Of a stretch of DNA of 64,000 nt, positions 60,601-64,000 are shown piece by piece. Below the pieces are notes generated by a model that was given only the letters and a program-made list of their open reading frames with translations, was not told where the DNA came from and made no database searches. The translations under genes were made by a program, and so were the position numbers. Within the stretch, counting starts at the first letter, position 1, and each line of letters starts with the position of its first letter. The DNA comes from G963704535 sp963704535. Its GTDB lineage: Bacteria; Chloroflexota; Chloroflexia; Chloroflexales; Roseiflexaceae. The DNA lies in the NCBI GenBank assembly GCA_963704535.1, contig OY969916.1, positions 5,766,001-5,830,000 on the forward strand, read 5' to 3'.

Positions 60601-61303
60601 CCCGGCAGTGCCCATCCGGCGACTCGATCCCGCCCTCCTGGTACAGGTAGCCGCGCCGCTGCGGCACGCTGATCGCGACCCCGCCGGCCAGCGCCAGCTC
60701 GCACTCGCCGTTCAGCAGGCTCTGGCAGGCCAGGTGGACCGCCACCAGCGAGGTCGAGCAGCCGGTCTGCACATTGACGCTCGGCCCGCGCAGGTTCAGC
60801 TTGTACGAGACCCGCGTGGTCAGGTGATCTTTGTTGTTGCCCAGCCCGATCTGGAAATTGGTGGTCAGCCCTACGACCTCCGGGTTCGAGTACAGGTTGA
60901 GCAGGTAGCTATTGGTGCCGACGCCGGCGAACACCCCGATCCGCTCGGCGCAGCGCTCGGCGTCGTAGCCGGCGTGCTCCAGCGCCTCCCAGGCACACTC
61001 CAGGAACAGGCGCTGCTGCGGGTCGATCAGCTCGGCCTCGCGGGGCGTGTAGCCGAAGAACGCTGCGTCGAACAGCTCGACATCCGCCAGGACGCCCTGG
61101 GCCCTGACGTAGCGCGGGTTGCTCACCAGCGCGCCATCGACGCCGGCGGCGCGCAGCTCCTGCTCGGAGAAGAACGCGATCGACTCGATGCCGGCGCGCA
61201 GGTTCTCCCAGAACATGTCGAGATTGACCGCGCCTGGGAAGCGCCCGGCCATGCCGATAATGGCGATCTCATCGCCGTGGTAGCTTGTGCCGCCGTTGCT
61301 CAT
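57215..61303 (-). CDS. PKS-NRPS hybrid, N-terminal part: KS-AT-KR(start)
   Basis: The start ATG overlaps the upstream stop (ATGA). The ketosynthase (about residues 10-430) has its cysteine in QTGCSTSLVA, where Gly replaces the usual Ala, and its histidines in EAHGTATPLGDP and KSNIGHLDAAAG. The acyltransferase (about 550-850) has GHSVGE near residue 662 and HAFHS, the motif typical of malonyl-CoA-specific ATs. Then comes the structural half of a ketoreductase and the NADPH motif in TGGLGGLGLELA (near residue 1190). At about 57688 an extra C shifts the frame. From there to its stop at 57215 this ORF is nonsense, while the true KR sequence continues in the frame of 55237-57675. Restored, the protein would be about 2022 residues, KS-AT-KR-ACP-C. 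It would extend the aminoacyl chain from the upstream NRPS by malonate and reduce the ketone to a hydroxyl, giving a statine-like unit. A 7-bp repeat array plus a palindrome lies inside the AT (59445-59512). Confidence 0.93.
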   Translation of the reverse strand: MSNGGTSYHGDEIAIIGMAGRFPGAVNLDMFWENLRAGIESIAFFSEQELRAAGVDGALVSNPRYVRAQGVLADVELFDAAFFGYTPREAELIDPQQRLFLECAWEALEHAGYDAERCAERIGVFAGVGTNSYLLNLYSNPEVVGLTTNFQIGLGNNKDHLTTRVSYKLNLRGPSVNVQTGCSTSLVAVHLACQSLLNGECELALAGGVAISVPQRRGYLYQEGGIESPDGHCRAFDAGAQGTVNGSGIGIVVLRRLADALAGGDAVHAVIKGSAINNDGAAKAGYTAPGVPGQAEVIAEALALARVAPETIGYVEAHGTATPLGDPVEIAALTRAFRGGAGGSCAIGSVKSNIGHLDAAAGVASLIKTVLALKHGQLPPSLHFAQPNPRIDFARSPFYVNAALAEWPARDTPRRAGVSSFGIGGTNAHLVLEEAPLSMPTPAPRPWHLLILSAKTEAALDAAAANLAAYLTALSPREGEGERGSRGEEGAASSNLADVAYTLQVGRRAFGWRRALVCRDGAEAAGVLEAGAPDGALAAWEGLGGRPVAFLFPGQGAQHVGMARDLYDHEPVFRAEVDRCAEVLKPHLGLDIRELLYPKEQKAKNKEQSATDRKGVLHTPPPNHEALDETWLTQPALFVVEYALAQLWMSWGVQPQAMLGHSVGEYVAACLAGVFSLEDALALVAARGRMMQQLPGGAMLGVALPEQELRPLLGPQLDIAAINAPAQCVASGPAAALEALERRLAERGVECRRLHTSHAFHSAMIDPILEPFAELVGRVLLKPPALPYLSSVTGTWITDAEATDPRYWAGQLRQPVRFADGVRELTSDPGRVLLEVGPGQSLSTLARGQAAGQPVLASLGHPRDQRPDVMVVLGALGWLWCAGVEVSWREFAGAGRRRLPLPTYPFDRRRYWVEPRVQAAGAQPVVLHKRADIADWFYVPSWKRSPALSAQPGGEGRRWLVFSDACGLGAAIVERLERAGHEVRVVTIGERFARHDRAYALDPRRREDYDALIADLRAQDWTPQSVAHLWGVAPDEPGQPAEAGFEPAQDRGLYSLLFLTQALEAQRIRTPLEIAVITSQAQAVSGAEPLRPERATALGPCLVIPQEHPHIGCRCIDIEFSNRQAQLVDQLFVELTAGAPDRAVAYRGKHRWVQIYEPARPPETSGGAARLRAGGVYLITGGLGGLGLELAHELAQAARAKLILVRPLGLAGARELGCLAGDPRRWTPDRPQDPRHPGAGGPGCPGHGRCRRRGRCGADAPGAGPSPRALRPAQWRHPRRRVDRRAVAERGAGDRPGGVRGASAAQSLWAAGAGAGAGRAGAGLLPAVLVAGLAARRAGLRRLRRREPVHGRLRPLARRALD
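57686..57690 (-). other. Frameshift: one extra base in the PKS ketoreductase
   Basis: On the coding strand the sequence after KLILV reads GTT C GGC CGC TCG GCC. Removing the C at about 57688 restores the expected KR sequence (LVGRSALPERANW) and joins the two PKS ORFs. Either a real mutation or a sequencing or assembly error. Confidence 0.88.
59445..59512 (-). repeat. Palindrome plus CAAAGAA-like array inside the PKS acyltransferase
   Basis: Encodes KEQKAKNKEQSATDRKGVLH between DIRELLYP and ETWLTQPALF; the same composite as in A domains, but in an unrelated fold. Confidence 0.93.
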
Positions 61304-64000
61304 GCCCAGTCTCCTACCAGTTCTTGCTCGGCTCGGTGTGCCTGCCGGCGCTGCCGGCGCTGCTCGCGCGATTCGCTGCGCGCGTCGACCTGCTCGATCC
61401 GCTCGGCGGATGTCGGCTCGTCCTGCGCCCCGTCGCCGCCGGGCGCCCCGCTGACATACTGGGCCAGCGCCCGCACGGTGGTGTAGGTGAGCATTTCGAC
61501 GATCGTCAGCTCGCGATCGAACAGCTCGTGGATCTTGCCCTGAACCGTGACCAGCAGCAGCGAATGGCCGCCCAGGTCAAAGAAGTTGTCGTGGACGCCG
61601 ACCTTCTCGACCTGGAGCAGCTCCTGCCACAGCGCCCCGATCGTGCGCTCGGCCTCGGTCTGCGGCGCGACGTAGGGCGCCTCCTGGGCCAGGACCAGCC
61701 CACGCACGTCGAGCAGCGCGCGGCGGTCGAGCTTGCCGCTGGGCGTCAGCGGCAGCGCGAATAGCGGGATGAACGTCGCCGGGATCATGTAGTCTGGCAG
61801 CCTGGTGTGGAGGAAGGAGCGCAGCTCGGCGGCGGTCGGCTCGGGCTCCTCGGCGGCCACGATGTAGGCCACCAGACGCCGGGGGTGCGACTGGTCCTCC
61901 CACGCTACCACCGCGCACTCCAGCACATTGGGGTGCTGCGCCAGCGCCGCCTCGATCTCGCCCAGCTCGATGCGGAATCCACGCAGCTTGACCTGCCGGT
62001 CCACTCGGCCCAGGAACTCCAACGTGCCGTCAGAGCGCCAGCGCACCCGGTCGCCGCTCTTGTAGAGTCGGTTGTCAGTTGTCAGTTGTCCGTTGTCCGT
62101 TGTCGGCTGCAACTGACCACTGACAACGGACCACGGACAAGGGACAAAACGCTCGGCGGTCAGGTCGGGGCGGCCCAGGTAGCCGCGCGCCAGGCCGATC
62201 CCGCCCAGATACAGCTCACCCGCCACGCCGGCTGAGAGGGGCTGCATCGCTTCGTCCAGCACGTAGGCCACCGTGCCCGCCAGCGGCCTGCCGATCGTGA
62301 CGGCTTGGCCCGGCAGGCACTCCCCCAGCGTGGCGCAGACGCTGGCCTCGGTCGGGCCGTAGGCGTTGACGAAGCGCCGACCCACAGCCCAGCGCGCCAC
62401 CACCGCCTCTGGGCAGGCCTCGCCCGCCGCCACCAGGGTTTGGAGGTCGGGCAAGTCGGTCGGGTCGAGCAGATTGAGCAGCGCGGGCGGCAGCGTCACG
62501 GTCGTGATCCGCTCTGCCCGCAGCAGGGCCAACAGCGCCGTCCCGATGAGCGACGCGGGCGACTCGGCCAGGACCAGTGTGGCGCCGGCGCCCAGCGTGA
62601 CCAGGATCTCGGCGATGGCGGCGTCGAAGGCCGGCGAGGCGAACTGGAGCACCCGGCTCCCGGCCCTGACGGGGAATGCCTCGGCCTGGGCGGCGACCAA
62701 GGTAGCCAGGCCACGGTGCGCCACCGCTACGCCCTTGGGCGCGCCGGTCGAGCCACTCGTGTAGATCACGTAGGCCAGGTGCTCCACCTGCGTCGCCGTC
62801 GCGGGTGCGGTGCTGGGCAGCGCGGCGATCAGCTCGGCGTCGGCGTCCAGGCAGACGGGCGGCAGCCAGCCGGCCGGCAGCTCTTCGGCCAGCGCCTCGT
62901 AGGTCAGCAGGATCGGCGCGCCGCTAGCGGTGATCATGGCGGCCAGGCGGGCGGGCGGCGCGGCCAGGTCGAGCGGCAGGAAGGCGCCACCGGCTTTGAG
63001 TGTCGCCAGCAAGGCCACGATTAGGTCAATCGAGCGGGGCAGTCCCAGCGCCACCAGCGTGTCGGGGCCGACGCCAAGCGATTGCAGGTGGTGGGCAAGC
63101 TGGTTGGCCCGCGCGTCGAGCGCAGCGTAGGTGAGCGCCTGAGTGCCGCAGCGCAGAGCGATGGCGTCCGGCATATTGGCCGCCACCGCACCGAGCAGCT
63201 CATGGATGAGCTGCGGGGCGGTCGGCGGTGCAGTCGCGCTCCACTCTTGCAGCACCCGCGCCCGCTCGGCCTCGGTCAGCAATGGCAGATCGGCGATCAA
63301 GCGCTCGGGAGCGTCGGCGGCGCTGGTCAGCAGCGCGCCGTAGCTGGCCAGCAGGCGATCAATATCCTCGGCGTGGAACGCAGCCGGATCGTAATGAAGC
63401 TCCACGTTCACCGAATGATCCTGCTGGACGCAGACAAGCTTGGCCCGGAATTTGTCGATGCAGGCGAAGTGGCCGGCGATCGAAAACGTGAGATCGCCGG
63501 CGGAAAACGGCGGCGGAAGCTGAACAGCATCAAAGCACAGCGGAAAGAACCCCGCATCGCCGTCCCGCTCACCCGGCTCCCAGGCGAAACACTCCTGCCA
63601 TTTGCGGGCGCTCTGGATCTGCTCCTGAAGTTGCACGGCCAGCTCGCCGAACGGCATCCCCGCTTCCAGGTGCGCGCGAAGGGGCACAACTTTCGCCAGC
63701 AGCCCGATCGCGTCGTTCAGCTCCTGGTAGTTGCGGCCGTCGCACGCGGTCCCGATCAGCAGGTCGGGCTGGTCGCCGAACCGCCCGAGCACTATGCTCC
63801 AGCAGGCCAGGAAGACGGAGTCCGGCGACAGCATGCGCTGCCGAGCCAGCTCCCCGATCCGCGCCGTCAGCTCCGGCGGCAGCGCGGTGCGGCGGAGGTG
63901 TGGATGAAACTCCGGCTGCGCCGGCTCGTGTTCAAATGGCAGCTTCACGCCCAGCAGCGGGGCGAAGTCCAGCTTGCGCCAGTAGGCCCGTCCAGGCTCG
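61300..64000 (-). CDS. NRPS, 5'-partial: C*(partial)-A-PCP
   Basis: The frame stays open to the window edge, so the true start lies beyond 64000; the first in-frame GTG (63948) falls inside a domain. The visible part begins in the middle of a condensation-like domain. It matches the unusual N-terminal C* domains of the genes at 42284-53881 and 20482-25377 (shared features: GRAYW/GRAHW, LLACW, DGRxYQEL, QExFAW). An adenylation domain follows, with YTSGSTG near 62770 and the pocket D-A-A-T-V-A-A-V-C, which I cannot assign safely (aromatic-like at best). The carrier domain has its phosphopantetheine serine in LGGHSLL near 61563. The tail is Arg/Glu-rich, as in NRPS proteins that dock onto a PKS. 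The stop overlaps the next start as ATGA, with GGAG seven bases upstream, so translation is probably coupled. One array of 7-bp repeats interrupts the A domain at 62081-62140. The domain calls are certain; the substrate is not. Confidence 0.93.
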   Translation of the reverse strand, partial: EPGRAYWRKLDFAPLLGVKLPFEHEPAQPEFHPHLRRTALPPELTARIGELARQRMLSPDSVFLACWSIVLGRFGDQPDLLIGTACDGRNYQELNDAIGLLAKVVPLRAHLEAGMPFGELAVQLQEQIQSARKWQECFAWEPGERDGDAGFFPLCFDAVQLPPPFSAGDLTFSIAGHFACIDKFRAKLVCVQQDHSVNVELHYDPAAFHAEDIDRLLASYGALLTSAADAPERLIADLPLLTEAERARVLQEWSATAPPTAPQLIHELLGAVAANMPDAIALRCGTQALTYAALDARANQLAHHLQSLGVGPDTLVALGLPRSIDLIVALLATLKAGGAFLPLDLAAPPARLAAMITASGAPILLTYEALAEELPAGWLPPVCLDADAELIAALPSTAPATATQVEHLAYVIYTSGSTGAPKGVAVAHRGLATLVAAQAEAFPVRAGSRVLQFASPAFDAAIAEILVTLGAGATLVLAESPASLIGTALLALLRAERITTVTLPPALLNLLDPTDLPDLQTLVAAGEACPEAVVARWAVGRRFVNAYGPTEASVCATLGECLPGQAVTIGRPLAGTVAYVLDEAMQPLSAGVAGELYLGGIGLARGYLGRPDLTAERFVPCPWSVVSGQLQPTTDNGQLTTDNRLYKSGDRVRWRSDGTLEFLGRVDRQVKLRGFRIELGEIEAALAQHPNVLECAVVAWEDQSHPRRLVAYIVAAEEPEPTAAELRSFLHTRLPDYMIPATFIPLFALPLTPSGKLDRRALLDVRGLVLAQEAPYVAPQTEAERTIGALWQELLQVEKVGVHDNFFDLGGHSLLLVTVQGKIHELFDRELTIVEMLTYTTVRALAQYVSGAPGGDGAQDEPTSAERIEQVDARSESREQRRQRRQAHRAEQELVGDWA
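62081..62142 (-). repeat. 7-bp repeat hairpin after RFVPCP (first NRPS)
   Basis: Arms converge on GTTGCAGC; the only repeat array seen in this A domain. Confidence 0.92.

Overview
The window is one dense, single-strand biosynthetic locus. Every credible gene lies on the minus strand, so transcription runs from position 64000 towards position 1. The genes encode a very large modular nonribosomal peptide synthetase (NRPS) with one polyketide synthase (PKS) module and two non-haem iron oxygenases. The DNA is GC-rich and packed with short repeats. The free-standing repeats, the phase-neutral 7-bp arrays inside reading frames and the NRPS style suggest a filamentous or multicellular bacterium. I lean to Chloroflexota, with Cyanobacteria-like repeat biology, but no rRNA or housekeeping gene is present to settle this.

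Layout in transcription order. (1) 64000-61300: NRPS open at the window edge, C*(partial)-A-PCP. (2) 61303-55237: PKS-NRPS hybrid KS-AT-KR-ACP-C, broken by a one-base insertion near 57688. (3) 55240-54191: SyrP-like Fe(II)/2-oxoglutarate oxygenase. (4) A 309-bp gap made of five 55-bp tandem repeats. (5) 53881-42284: C*-A-PCP-C-A-PCP-E-C-A-PCP. (6) 42272-25470: a 5600-residue protein, glycosyltransferase-(C-A-PCP)x4-C. (7) 25377-20482: C*-A-PCP-E. (8) 20485-6600: four-module C-A-PCP NRPS, interrupted by three frameshifts and one amber codon. (9) 6461-5385: VioC/AsnO/clavaminate-synthase-like oxygenase. (10) 5298-250: C-A-PCP-C. No thioesterase or reductase release domain is present, so the line continues past position 1. 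It also starts before position 64000.

Readable adenylation pockets (eight- to nine-residue signatures read by eye against GrsA-Phe) include Thr (DFWNIGMVH), Ser twice (DVWHISLVD), an Orn/Lys-like pocket (DVGELVSID), Asn/Asp-like (DLTKVGEVG), His-like (DSACVAEVW) and Tyr-like (DASTIAAVC). Three copies of DAATVAAVC and three unusual pockets remain unassigned. Two epimerase domains imply D-residues.

Three features stand out. First, 'C*' domains that lack the catalytic HHxxxDG histidines start three proteins. Proteins that end in an intact C domain with a basic tail precede them, once with the SyrP-like hydroxylase gene in between. This looks like a hydroxylase-recruiting (interface-type) module split over two polypeptides. 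Second, a glycosyltransferase is fused to the N-terminus of a four-module NRPS. Third, heptanucleotide arrays and several palindromic elements sit inside the coding sequence, always at the same surface loops of A, C and AT domains, and keep the frame open. The coexistence of near-identical module duplications with a nonsense codon and frameshifts suggests active recombination, partial decay, or assembly error, which re-sequencing could separate.
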